Of a stretch of DNA of 64,000 nucleotides, positions 1 through 8,446 are shown piece after piece (position 1 is the stretch's first letter; every line of letters begins with the position of its first letter). The DNA is from Amia ocellicauda (taxonomy: Eukaryota > Chordata > Actinopteri > Amiiformes > Amiidae): NCBI RefSeq assembly GCF_036373705.1, contig NC_089855.1:49618318-49682317 (forward strand), written 5' to 3'. The translations under genes and the position numbers were made by a program. The notes under the pieces were generated by a model, which was not told the origin of the DNA, ran no database searches, and saw only the letters and a program-made list of their open reading frames with translations.

Positions 1-996
1 TGCACAACCTTGGAGCCTTCAAACCAGTGGAAAATCTGTTTGGAAACGACTCTACTTTCGCGAAACCCCAACTTCCAGGTGTATCGACTGAGTGGAAGTT
101 CTTGGACAAAGCCGAACCAGACTGCCTTTGTTCCAAACCACACGGACCTCGTGCCGTGTGCTGTTATCTGAGCCCGAAGCCAGAGAGGCCTCTCTGCGAC
201 GAAGTTCAGATAAGTTTAACAGTTTGGAGTTCATGATTCATGACATTTGAGAAATCAATTAGAAATGTTAATCTGTGATTCATAACTCTAGAATGTGTAA
301 TATCATTTAGTTTTCTTAAATATAAATGTGTGTTGCATTAAACTGTTTTGTTGATCATTTTAGAAATAAAATCTGTCAACGCCGAGAAATATCTTCTCAT
401 TCCTGTTTAACTGTTTAGTCTGAAATTGACACAAGTTAATAGACATTAGATTATTGGTGGCCCTGCCTATCCTTAATCATTGAATAATAATCAGTTAAGG
501 GAAATTGTGGTAACAAGTAATGATAGGATCTTTCTCGGCACCTAAACGTGAATGAGACTGATATATATATAATGAGAAGTTACCTGACATAAATACTAAC
601 CTGCGTAGTTATTTAATGTCTGACTAATAATACTAACGAGAGACTCACCTTCGTCTTACTAACCGGTATTGTAGTCAATGTGTTTATAACCTTTTTTGTT
701 TAACGATTTGTGTTATCATATGTGATCCCATGGTCTTTGATTTGGTCACGGAAGTGATTTGTCTTCGATTTGTTGATCTAGAGTTGAATTGTAATTAGTT
801 TTTCCCTTTTGTATAATTAGTGTAGTGCTACATTTAGTTTTTGTTTTGAATACATTTGACAATTTATATCTTTGGAATTGGTGTCTGCGTCCAATTATTA
901 CAGAAATTGAGTTCTACAAGATTCCAGGATTCGTGATAAGGTGATACTATAAATTCACTTCTTTAATTGAAATGTATAAGTGTACCTTACGCTACA
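1..996 (+). mobile_element. Solo-LTR-like insertion, right part (unit 1)
   Basis: The right 996 bp of the same 1.83-kb element that is complete at 19159-20988. It ends CGCTACA followed by the duplicated GCAT (997-1000) and the 3' half of a tRNA-Ala gene. No retroviral coding sequence is seen. The left part lies outside the window. Confidence 0.6.
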
Positions 997-1035
997 GCAT
1001 GCGAGAGGCGGCGGGATCGATGCCCGCATTCTCCA
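997..1035 (+). pseudogene. tRNA-Ala (AGC) 3' half, cut by LTR insertion
   Basis: This is the anticodon-stem 3' strand, variable region, T arm (GGGATCGATGCCC) and acceptor 3' strand ending TTCTCCA of an alanine tRNA. The 5' half lies on the far side of the LTR-like insertion, outside the window here. It cannot make a tRNA. Confidence 0.7.
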
Positions 1036-2049
1036 AGGCCTCAGGCGCTCGTGCCCCGGTTTCGGGGCAGAGTCGCTCACTTTTCTTGCCGCAGACACAG
1101 GCGCAAGGCATTGCCTGTTTGCCGTAAGGTTATCAGACACAACGCGCCGGCGACGGCTGCAGCATTAGCACGCCGGCTGGCCCTTCCGAAGTTCCCCAAA
1201 AACGACCGAGATGCCGCTTCGACGTCGTAACCCCAGGAACGACCGCAAAGGCACTCCAACCCTCAATCTTCCGATCCGAAGTCAGACCGAAGAGACTGTA
1301 TGATGTTTTAGATTAAAGATAGTATGCAGACCGAGCAAGTTAGATTTATCGAGCTAGCAAACAGCCATTGAGGCACCTGTTCGGGACGTACCCTGTAGAA
1401 ATTCCTGTCAACGATAAAAGGATCAAACGGTGGAGAAAAAGCCCGCAGGATGTTTGTCAAAACTCTGTTTGTGGACTGAATGGCTTTCCCAGATTGGCAG
1501 GGACTGTTTTTGGTATTGACTGAGGGACAGTTGTAAAAGACAACCTCTCACCGGACCTCTGGCATACACCAAAGAAAGCCACCTCACCTCTCCCCCGGAT
1601 CTCACAAAACACAATCCCCCCCGCCCCCAGGGAAGACAGACCGCAATCGGACTCGGGCTTGCACCTTTTGATTGGATGAACGGCCGCAAACATTCTATGT
1701 CATTTTCTTTTAAAGCTTCACTCGTGCTTGTAAAAAACTGAGGTCTCACTGAAAGAATGTCCTGACGTGGTTGCTTCCAAGCTAGCTGGTTTACAAAGTT
1801 CCTTTTCGCTTTAACGATGATTTCCAAGAAGGGAAATAATCTATCTGTAATCTGTCAACACAGGCACCTTCTTCTCCGTTAAGCCACGCGGTCACCACCA
1901 GGAAGGTGAACGCACCAGGCCGACCCGGAGTTTTCGCCAATTCGTCTCCAAGCCTCCCAAGAGGGAACATAAACAGGCCTTATTCGCAGACACAGGCCCT
2001 CACGCAGGGAGACCACCGCTTCACCGCCGCTGCCCCTGCCAAGGGCCCC
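1036..2049. other. Host array spacer, no gene recognised
   Basis: About 1 kb between the tRNA-Ala fragment and tRNA-Gln. It is GC-richer than the LTR before it. The same spacer recurs at 21028-22028, 24538-25551, 28064-29077 and 47269-48273 with substitutions and small indels. Open frames of 60-134 codons occur on both strands, but they change length between copies and match no family I recognise. I treat it as non-coding. Confidence 0.6.
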
Positions 2050-2121
2050 AGGTCCCACCGAGACTTGAACTCGGATCGCTGGATTCAGAGTCCAGAGTGC
2101 TAACCATTACACCATGGAACC
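2050..2121 (-). tRNA. tRNA-Gln (CTG)
   Basis: 72 nt on the minus strand with the full cloverleaf. The acceptor GGTTCCA pairs with TGGGACC, the A-box region TGGTGTAATGG is present, the anticodon loop carries CTG, and the T loop contains GTTCAAG. No run of four T follows closely on the transcribed strand, so Pol III termination is unclear. Confidence 0.85.
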
Positions 2122-2155
2122 AAGCCCGCTGCCCACCTCTTGTCACTTCCGGAGC

Positions 2156-2216
2156 CTAGTGGTCAGGATTCGGCGCTCTCACCGCCGCGGCCCGGGTTCG
2201 ATTCCCGGTCAGGGAA
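2156..2216 (+). pseudogene. tRNA-Glu (CTC), 5' end deleted
   Basis: From TAGTGGTCAGG onward this matches the tRNA-Glu genes at 25758-25829 and 29285-29356, with the CTC anticodon and intact T arm. The first ~13 nt (acceptor 5' strand and start of the D arm) are missing, and a second deletion of ~90 bp lies just upstream. Without the 5' acceptor strand it should not fold. E1 starts shortly downstream. Confidence 0.75.
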
Positions 2217-2243
2217 AGTGGATCTGTTGCTCTTCCCCTAGGA

Positions 2244-2249
2244 CCTGTG
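2244..2249. repeat. Target-site duplication CCTGTG, left of E1
   Basis: CCTGTG directly precedes the terminal AGTAGATAG and is repeated at 18825-18830 after the right terminus. Six bases is the duplication length known for Maverick/Polinton integrases. The empty site with one CCTGTG is at 22335-22340. Confidence 0.9.
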
Positions 2250-2430
2250 AGTAGATAGTAGGGTTTTTTGGGCGCGGCCTATTTTGTTATGACGTATGCC
2301 CTAAGCTTATTAATATTCCTACGTCATAATTGGGGGGCGTGATTTTAGAGTTATTTCCTTAATTATTCCTACGTCATATCCGTCAGAAAGTGTACACCCC
2401 TAAAACCCTGAACAACAAGGCCACCCATAA
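2250..2430 (+). repeat. Left terminal inverted repeat of E1 (181 bp)
   Basis: The reverse complement is found at 18644-18824 without mismatch. It contains three CRE/ATF-like cores: TGACGTA at 2290-2296, and TACGTCA at 2320-2326 and 2370-2376. A 14-base string containing the last two is repeated 50 bp apart. A T6 run lies 14 bp in. Confidence 0.93.
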
Positions 2431-2475
2431 AGACCCCCCCCCCCCCTGAAGGCAACGCCCCGAAACTCTCCTCTC

Positions 2476-2483
2476 TATTTAAG
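2476..2483 (+). promoter_or_regulatory. TATA-like box, left-end promoter
   Basis: TATTTAAG lies 67 bp upstream of the 236-aa start codon and downstream of the CRE-like sites of the inverted repeat. A C-run of 14-15 bases (about 2435-2448) separates it from the repeat. The same arrangement precedes 29691 and 48838. Confidence 0.5.
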
Positions 2484-2549
2484 ACCCCGCGCTGCTTTTA
2501 GGCAATACCTCTTTAATTCTCAGCATCTGAAACATCCCGCTTCTTCAAC

Positions 2550-3260
2550 ATGTCTAGCGACATCAACATGAAACCCCGCAAGAAACAATCCCGGGCAAGG
2601 GTTCCTGTACTCACCAATTTGAAGATTGAACGCTCCTGGGTGTTGTTCTGGGGGGGTCGACGGGGTTACCGCTTTAAAAGGGATCCCAGCTATGTTGGAG
2701 TGGAGCTTTTTGCTTTGGGAGAGAAGGAGGGTACGTTGGAACCTTTTGAGACGGTGATTGAATACTCTTTTGAGGACTGGTTGAAGGTGATGGCATGGAG
2801 AGACCTGGGGCTTGTGGATAAGACTCTAGAAGGCTTGCAAGAGGGTCCAAGAGAAGGCGAAACGGAGTCTCCGACTCAGAGTTTTGAAAGGTGTGAATGG
2901 GAAAGCTTGCAGAACTACGGTACAGTGGTGAAGAGTCTATCTCTAACTACTGATCGTAAGGTTTTGTTTAGCAGTACCCTGATTACAAACCCTATTGAAG
3001 GGGTTGTGGAGGATCCAGAAAAACAGGTTACTGAAATTATGTTTGACGCCGTGGACTGGCCGTTCTTGAAAGAGGTCATAAACTGTATAAATGATGGTTT
3101 TGACATCTTGACCAAATGTTCACAACTGGATTCTGTTAGAAGGAGAATATGCTGGATTATGGATTATATATCCCCCTTGAATGACGACGACGATGATAAA
3201 ACAGACGACCTGTGGGGGGTTGGAGGGGGGTCTGACGGCTCAGGGTCTACTCTCTTCTAA
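2550..3260 (+). CDS. 236-aa left-end protein, function unknown
   Basis: First gene after the left inverted repeat, starting at the first ATG after a TATA-like box. It has a basic N-terminus (residues 8-17 rich in K/R, possible nuclear signal), a mixed central region with many Trp and aromatic residues (WVLFWGGRRGYRF at about 30-42), and a strongly acidic tail with DDDDD followed by a Gly/Ser-rich end. No signal peptide or membrane segment is seen, and I recognise no family. Position and CRE-like upstream sites suggest an early regulatory or host-interaction protein (inference). The predicted protein is identical in all three copies. Confidence 0.7.
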   Translation: MSSDINMKPRKKQSRARVPVLTNLKIERSWVLFWGGRRGYRFKRDPSYVGVELFALGEKEGTLEPFETVIEYSFEDWLKVMAWRDLGLVDKTLEGLQEGPREGETESPTQSFERCEWESLQNYGTVVKSLSLTTDRKVLFSSTLITNPIEGVVEDPEKQVTEIMFDAVDWPFLKEVINCINDGFDILTKCSQLDSVRRRICWIMDYISPLNDDDDDKTDDLWGVGGGSDGSGSTLF

Positions 3261-3275
3261 GAGGGCGGTGTGTCG

Positions 3276-3302
3276 TGACGTAGTGAAGAGATAGGATAAA
3301 AG
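3276..3302 (+). promoter_or_regulatory. CRE-like site and TATA-like box before the 282-aa gene
   Basis: TGACGTA at 3276-3282 and GATAAAAG at 3295-3302 lie in the 78-bp gap between the 236-aa stop and the next ATG (3339). The spacing from TATA to ATG is 44 bp. The CRE core matches those in the terminal repeat, suggesting shared control of the left-end genes. Confidence 0.5.
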
Positions 3303-3338
3303 GCGCAACAATTCATTCATGGTTTAAAATTAAAGAGA

Positions 3339-4176
3339 ATGTCTTACCCGAAAGCTGCGGACGTCGACAGGCTCTACAGGCCTCTTCAAACCCGGGATCA
3401 CCCCTGGTTCTATTCCCCAGATTTTGTATACACTCCGGAACCCTCTGACTGCGGTTACCCTCCAAGACCTCAGACCCCGGTCCCTCAGGACGAAACAACA
3501 TGCGGAGCGATGGATGTCCAAATGAGTCTCGGGGATCCCCAGCCTCTGGAGCTCATGGAGGGCCTCGATTTTGCCGAACTGTCTACCGTCTGTGCGTCTC
3601 AGTCCAATGGATGTAGAAACACCCCACAAACCACCAGGCGACCCAATGAGCATCGGACGGTCTCGGGGGCGTGATGAAGACGCAGGATTTATGCCCGGGG
3701 TAGGTGTCCAAGTAAGCAGAGTGGTTAAAAGCACCCTGGTGTATATTCTGAGTGCTCTCATCGACCGAGCTCTGAAAGAAGTCTGTCGGGGGTGTGAAGT
3801 GAATCACCCCAGTCAGTTGAGACACAGTTGTTTGTTTGAACCAGACCGTTACTATTTCCTGTTCTATTTCAACGTGTTTTACAGAAGACTGAACAAACCG
3901 TGGCTGAAACCGGCACTAATCAAGGCTCTGTCTTACTCCCACATACATGTCACTGCTGGACAAGTCCAGAAAATCATAGATGAGATTTTGCTGGAGCTGA
4001 AAAAGGAGCCGTTTATAATAGAGAAACTTGGGCAGCTGCTCAATGACCTGGATGAGCCAAGTAGAAAAACCGCTGGCAAGCTAAAAGCTTATTTCTTCCG
4101 TAAAGAAGTTAAAGCTGGGGGCAGCGACGAAGAATTCGACATCTACGCCACTGATTCAGACTCTGACCTGAACTAA
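3339..4176 (+). pseudogene. 282-aa Cys/His-cluster protein, frameshifted in E1
   Basis: Compared with the open copies at 30480 and 49627, eleven bases are missing at about 3599-3604, just after codon 87. The loss lies between two TCAG repeats. The reading frame shifts and ends at 3674. The downstream coding part (Cys/His cluster and C-terminal helical region) stays open in another frame to 4176 but has no matching start. This copy is therefore broken; the domain description is under 30480-31328. Confidence 0.85.
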
Positions 4177-4188
4177 GGGACTTTGAAC

Positions 4189-4695
4189 ATGGGGAATGTT
4201 CTGGACTGCTGCTGCAACTGGTTCTGTCATCAACACTCTGCAGCTAACCTGAGAGCGCTATTACACCATGTGCTTGACAGAAAAGTAGCCAACGCGAGCC
4301 TTTTCTCTACAGATTTAACCATCGATGAGGATCAACTTTCAAACCTGGAAAAGTTAATGGTTGCTGTAACAAAGACCGGGGGGTACGAACACTGGGATGA
4401 AGCGCTCAAGGGGGCCAAGAATGATATTAGGCCATTTCATCAACATCTGTATGACCTTTTACTGAGCATGTTTAATACCCCTCTGTTTACTTTTAAAATA
4501 GGTCATATTGTTGTTTTATTTACATATGTAACTGAGGTGTGTGCCTACAAGATAAAGAAACAGGTATTTGTTGATATAGATCAAGTAACCAATCATCTGA
4601 TTTCTTTTTGTCTGGACCGTAGAAAAAATTGTTGTGTATGTTATACTTTTCTCAAATGTCTAAAAAGGGGTATCTGCTCTCCTGAAGTTGAATAA
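4189..4695 (+). CDS. Bcl-2-like protein (168 aa)
   Basis: Start taken at ATG 4189, giving an MGNVLDCCC N-terminus; the frame is open a little further upstream but only with non-ATG codons. Residues 100-120 (FTFKIGHIVVLFTYVTEVCA) fit the BH1 helix pattern of the Bcl-2 family: a Gly, then IV-x-LF, then VC. The rest is predicted mostly helical. BH2 is not clear and no C-terminal membrane anchor is visible. The Gly2 and Cys7-9 cluster could allow N-terminal acylation instead (inference). Bcl-2 homologues are known in adintoviruses and would act on mitochondrial apoptosis of the host cell. The stop codon overlaps an AATAAA (4691-4696). Identical in all copies. Confidence 0.6.
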   Translation: MGNVLDCCCNWFCHQHSAANLRALLHHVLDRKVANASLFSTDLTIDEDQLSNLEKLMVAVTKTGGYEHWDEALKGAKNDIRPFHQHLYDLLLSMFNTPLFTFKIGHIVVLFTYVTEVCAYKIKKQVFVDIDQVTNHLISFCLDRRKNCCVCYTFLKCLKRGICSPEVE

Positions 4696-4704
4696 AAAAC
4701 CTTG

Positions 4705-4712
4705 TATAAAAA
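4705..4712 (+). promoter_or_regulatory. TATA box before integrase
   Basis: TATAAAAA lies 47 bp upstream of the integrase ATG and just after the poly(A) signal of the Bcl-2-like gene. This suggests a transcript boundary here and a separate promoter for the integrase and capsid block. Confidence 0.55.
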
Positions 4713-4751
4713 CTTTGCGCATAGTGTGGGTCTGTGTGTTTATTTGGCAGA

Positions 4752-5843
4752 ATGACTCAGCAAGCTCCCCAAATGCATGAACTATACTACAACCCAGCCA
4801 AGATTGGGGGTTTGGCGGGTAAGAAGGGTTTTCAAAGAGGACTCGCTGAGGCCGGCGTGAAGGTTAATGATGTGGTTGTTTCAGAATGGTTACGGGAACA
4901 AGACGCCTATACCTTACATAAACCTCTCAGGATTAACTTTAAAAGAAACCGTGTATATGCAACTGACATAGACTCACAATGGCAAATGGATCTAGTCGAT
5001 ATGTCAAATTTATCAAAACATAACAATGGTCACAAATTTATGTTGATGTGTATCGATGTGTTATCAAAATATGCCTGGGCTCGCATTCTACATAATAAAA
5101 CAGGTCGGGCGGTGACAAGGGCCTTTGAGGATATATTGTCCCAGGGACGATGTCCTAAAAAACTGCAGACTGATAAAGGAAAAGAGTTTCTCAACAGAGA
5201 ATTTCAGAATCTACTGAAGAGACACAAAATACATCATTTCACCACCGGTAATGAGCTTAAGGCATCGGTGGTGGAGAGGTTTAACCGCACCATAAAGACC
5301 AAAATGTGGAGATATTTTACAGCGGTCAACACGTTCAAGTATTTTGATAAAGTTCAGGATTTTATCGATGCTTACAACCAAGGGTATCACGCCAGTATTA
5401 AAATGAAGCCTATAGATGTTGATCAAAGTAATTCTTTTAAGGTCTATAAAAAATTATATGGCCCATTTATTAAGAAGGGGAAAACTACTTATAAGTTCAA
5501 CATCGGTGATGTGGTTCGCGTTTCAAAGCTAAGGAGTACTTTTGCCAAAGGTTATGAACAAACATTTTCTGACGAATATTTTACAGTTACCGAACAGGTG
5601 GCTAGAGACCCCCCCGTGTACCGGTTAAAAGACTATGACGGGGAGGATATAGAAGGAACGTTTTACGAAGCCGAGTTACAAAAAATTATTGTGGGTAAAG
5701 ACATTGTATACAGAGTTGAAAAGATATTAGCTGAGAAAACCCAGAACCGGAAAAAATATGTGTCGGTGAAATGGCTTGGATGGCCTGAAAAGTTCAATAG
5801 TTGGGTCCCGGAACAACAGGTTTGTGATATTCAAGCCTTATAA
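4752..5843 (+). CDS. DDE integrase with C-terminal chromodomain (363 aa)
   Basis: Retrovirus-type integrase that would cut and join the element ends to host DNA, making the 6-bp duplication. The start is the first ATG; upstream codons in frame are non-ATG. Catalytic residues visible are D80 (QMDLVDM), D141 (LQTDKGKEF) and E175 (ASVVERFNRT). The C-terminal chromodomain spans about 318-359 with probable methyl-lysine cage residues Y320, W341 and W344, suggesting targeting to modified histones. E1 differs from E2 and E3 at residue 3 (Q versus R) and 338 (S versus L). Ser338 lies in a chromodomain strand that is normally hydrophobic, so this copy may be slightly impaired. The stop is 4 bp before the penton-like ATG. 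Confidence 0.93.
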   Translation: MTQQAPQMHELYYNPAKIGGLAGKKGFQRGLAEAGVKVNDVVVSEWLREQDAYTLHKPLRINFKRNRVYATDIDSQWQMDLVDMSNLSKHNNGHKFMLMCIDVLSKYAWARILHNKTGRAVTRAFEDILSQGRCPKKLQTDKGKEFLNREFQNLLKRHKIHHFTTGNELKASVVERFNRTIKTKMWRYFTAVNTFKYFDKVQDFIDAYNQGYHASIKMKPIDVDQSNSFKVYKKLYGPFIKKGKTTYKFNIGDVVRVSKLRSTFAKGYEQTFSDEYFTVTEQVARDPPVYRLKDYDGEDIEGTFYEAELQKIIVGKDIVYRVEKILAEKTQNRKKYVSVKWLGWPEKFNSWVPEQQVCDIQAL

Positions 5844-5847
5844 CAAC

Positions 5848-6645
5848 ATGCCCGCTGGTGTGATGGGGTCATTACTTTCGATACTCAAGATGGAATCAGG
5901 AGGCTTCTACGTGACTCTACCCAGTAACGCCTCTCTCGATATATACCCTAAAAATGAAATATCCAGTTACACGGTACAATTTGGAAAATCTATAGATCTA
6001 AGGGGGTCGTGGGAAGTGGGGTTGGCGGAAATACAGTATCCTTACACTTGGGCTGTTTTACAAGATAAGGATGCCACCTTCGCCATTTTTGACGATGTTA
6101 AAAAGAGTCAATGGACATTCACGATGCAAGGAGGTTATTATGACAATGTGGATACAATATTAGATGAGATGCATAAACAGTTCTCAGAAGGCACCCCCAA
6201 CATCAAGCTATATTACAACCCTATTAAAAACAGAGTGTACAAGGTGTCAAAACCTGGTATTAGCATTCAAACCAAAGGACAACTGGGGCGTATATTAGGG
6301 TTCTATTCTGACACAGAGAGCAGGTTCTCAGAAGTGGTGGCACCCTTCCCGGCTGACATCAGTGGCGGCTTTTACACTCTTTATGTGTATACGGATATCA
6401 TAACACACCAGAGGGTCGGGGATAGCTATGTCCCCCTTTTGAGAAATGTACTTATTAAAGGTAAAAGCAATGACATGGTCACAATTACTTATGACAAGCC
6501 ACACTACGTACCAGTCTCAAAGACCCACTTTGACAACATCACGATCGAAGTAAAATCGGATCAGAATATCAACGTACCCTTCCGCTTCGGTAAAGTTATT
6601 GTCAAACTACATTTTCGACCCCTGAAACAGTGTGTACATTATTAA
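5848..6645 (+). CDS. Penton-like minor capsid protein (265 aa)
   Basis: Single jelly-roll type vertex protein of the Maverick/adintovirus capsid. The region from MESGGFYVTLPSNASL onward, with the GSWEVGLAEIQYPYTW stretch, is the recognisable family signature; the remainder is beta-rich. The first ATG after the integrase stop is 5848. A downstream ATG at 5890 (MESGG) is an equally good start by family length. The reading frame is also open back into the integrase gene but without ATG. The stop is followed directly by the next gene. Confidence 0.85.
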   Translation: MPAGVMGSLLSILKMESGGFYVTLPSNASLDIYPKNEISSYTVQFGKSIDLRGSWEVGLAEIQYPYTWAVLQDKDATFAIFDDVKKSQWTFTMQGGYYDNVDTILDEMHKQFSEGTPNIKLYYNPIKNRVYKVSKPGISIQTKGQLGRILGFYSDTESRFSEVVAPFPADISGGFYTLYVYTDIITHQRVGDSYVPLLRNVLIKGKSNDMVTITYDKPHYVPVSKTHFDNITIEVKSDQNINVPFRFGKVIVKLHFRPLKQCVHY

Positions 6646-6646
6646 A

Positions 6647-7135
6647 ATGGCTACCTCGAGGGGTTATGTAGATCCTAGCGCCTATGTGGATTATTACAAG
6701 ATGCAAGCCGTGAACGGCTTGCCCGGTTTTGTAGGAGCCCCCACAATGTATGGAGCCGGTCTAGGAGGACTCTTTCGTGGTCTCTTTAGAATGGCCGTAC
6801 CCCTGCTTAAGAGAGGCTCTGCTATAGCCAGACCCCACTTGAAATCAGCGGCTAAAAATATTGTTAGTGACGTGTTCACCAATGTTATGAACCGGGCAGC
6901 TAGCCATGAGCAGCAGGAGGGTTCGGGTCTCATGGTAATGGCGAGGAGGGGGGGTAAAAGAAGAAACAGTATGTGTCCACCAGGGCGACGAAGATCCGTG
7001 GCTAACAAAAAACGAAGAAGCTCTCATTCTCCAACATATCGTGGAAACACTCGGAGAAGGAAGCAGCACAAGAAAAAACCTGCAAAAAGAAAGTCTCAAA
7101 GAAAGACAAATAGAGCCTCAGGATACATCTTTTAA
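6647..7135 (+). CDS. pVI/core-like minor virion protein (162 aa)
   Basis: Start at ATG 6647, right after the penton-like stop. The N-terminal half has a glycine-rich hydrophobic/amphipathic stretch (GLGGLFRGLFRMAVPLL, about residues 43-59), as in the membrane-active minor capsid protein of Mavericks and adenovirus pVI. The C-terminal half is very rich in Lys/Arg, like a DNA-condensing core protein. A role combining capsid-interior binding, membrane disruption and DNA contact is inferred from composition and position between penton and hexon. Missing altogether from E2. Confidence 0.7.
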   Translation: MATSRGYVDPSAYVDYYKMQAVNGLPGFVGAPTMYGAGLGGLFRGLFRMAVPLLKRGSAIARPHLKSAAKNIVSDVFTNVMNRAASHEQQEGSGLMVMARRGGKRRNSMCPPGRRRSVANKKRRSSHSPTYRGNTRRRKQHKKKPAKRKSQRKTNRASGYIF

Positions 7136-7137
7136 AA

Positions 7138-8445
7138 ATGTCTTTTGTCCACAGTCTATCGGAAGAATGCGTCAAATCAGAACTGGATCTGTTTACAGTT
7201 CCATACACTCAAACGAGTATAGATAAGAGCATATATGTAGAGATACCCCCTCTTTCCGCAATTTCAGATACGGCCCCTCTGGAGTTTTTTATTGCTGGCA
7301 ATGGCGAGGATTATATTGATTTGAATAACACATTTATTTTAATGAACTGTAAAGTGACTGATGAGGATGGCGATGCAATCGAGAAGACGGCCAACGCTGG
7401 GGTCATCAATTACCCGGTGGCCACCATGTTTTCACAGGTGGATGTGACCCTGGGAGATCGGCTCATTAGTCAAAGCAGCAATACTTACCCCTATAGGGCC
7501 ATGATGGAGTGTATCCTTAATTATAGTGAGGAGACCCTAAGCAAACAGTTCAGCCCCGGCCTTTTCTTCAAAGACACCCCGGAAGCTATGGACGACCAGG
7601 ATCCAGAGGGACTCAATAAGGGTTTGCAAAAAAGAACGGCCTTTTCAACAGAAGGGAGGACCTTTGAGCTAATGGGACATATTCATGCAGACATATTTTT
7701 CCAAGAAAAACTCATGCTCAACGGGGTAGACATTAAAATTAAAATGATCCGTAGTAAAAGTGCTTTTTGTCTGATGACCCCTGATACTGAAAAATATAAA
7801 CTGACCATATTATCGGCCTCGCTGTTTGTGAAAAAAGTATCCGTCTCCCCGGCGGTTAAACTAGGACATGCGCAGGCTTTAATGACGGCAAACGCCAAGT
7901 ACCCGATCGAAAGAGTCTATATGAAAGTCCACAGTATCCCCGCAGGGACACGGGTGATGAACCAGGAAAATCTGTTTCTAGGCCAGCTCCCAAAACAGGT
8001 TATTATAGGTCTCGTGGATAATGATGCATTTACCGGGGTTTACAACAAGAACCCCTTTAACTTTAAACATTATAACGCGGAATTTATAGCACTGTACGTC
8101 GATGGTGTGCAGGTTCCATCCAGACCTTTTCAACCTGACTTTGAAAACGGCAACGCGGTTCGTGAATATTACAGTCTAGTACTGGCTACGGGTCGCCATC
8201 TCAAGGATCAACCTCTGCTGATCGATCGCCGGGAATACTGCAGCGGTTACACCCTGTACGGTTTCAACCTGACCCCTGACGAAGAGTGTGGACAACATTT
8301 TTCACTGATGAAGACGGGCAATATGCGTTTGGAGATGCGTTTCAAGCAGCCTCTACCACGCACTGTAAATATGGTCGTGTATGCTGTGTTTGACAACATT
8401 ATTGAGGTGAATCAGAGGAGAAACGTTCTGTATGATTATTATTAA
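7138..8445 (+). CDS. Hexon-like double jelly-roll major capsid protein (435 aa)
   Basis: Main shell protein. It starts 3 bp after the core-like gene stop and ends overlapping the possible upstream start of the protease. Length and order (integrase, penton-like, core-like, hexon-like, protease) match adintovirus-type Mavericks. Recognisable stretches are the N-terminal LFTVPYTQTSIDKS, the FSQVDVTLGDRLI strand near residue 98, and the C-terminal YYSLVLATGRH region. No signal peptide, as expected for an intracellular capsid. Identical to the E3 protein; E2 retains only the part from about residue 98. Confidence 0.88.
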   Translation: MSFVHSLSEECVKSELDLFTVPYTQTSIDKSIYVEIPPLSAISDTAPLEFFIAGNGEDYIDLNNTFILMNCKVTDEDGDAIEKTANAGVINYPVATMFSQVDVTLGDRLISQSSNTYPYRAMMECILNYSEETLSKQFSPGLFFKDTPEAMDDQDPEGLNKGLQKRTAFSTEGRTFELMGHIHADIFFQEKLMLNGVDIKIKMIRSKSAFCLMTPDTEKYKLTILSASLFVKKVSVSPAVKLGHAQALMTANAKYPIERVYMKVHSIPAGTRVMNQENLFLGQLPKQVIIGLVDNDAFTGVYNKNPFNFKHYNAEFIALYVDGVQVPSRPFQPDFENGNAVREYYSLVLATGRHLKDQPLLIDRREYCSGYTLYGFNLTPDEECGQHFSLMKTGNMRLEMRFKQPLPRTVNMVVYAVFDNIIEVNQRRNVLYDYY

Positions 8446-8446
8446 A

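Noticed and set aside
27-236. 69- to 106-codon plus-strand frames inside the LTR-like insertions
   Set aside because: Short, not of retroviral type, and overlapped by equally long frames on the other strand.
967-1230. 87-codon plus-strand frame over the LTR end and tRNA-Ala fragment
   Set aside because: It runs through tRNA sequence and the LTR edge; a by-product of GC-rich sequence.
1423-1827. 134-codon minus-strand frame in the host spacer, repeated in every unit and up to 220 codons at 24810-25472
   Set aside because: Its length changes with single-base indels between units and it matches no known protein type; the repetition is explained by unit duplication.
6694-7008. 104-codon minus-strand frame opposite the core-like gene
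   Set aside because: Shadow frame caused by the biased Arg/Lys/Gly codons of the core-like gene.
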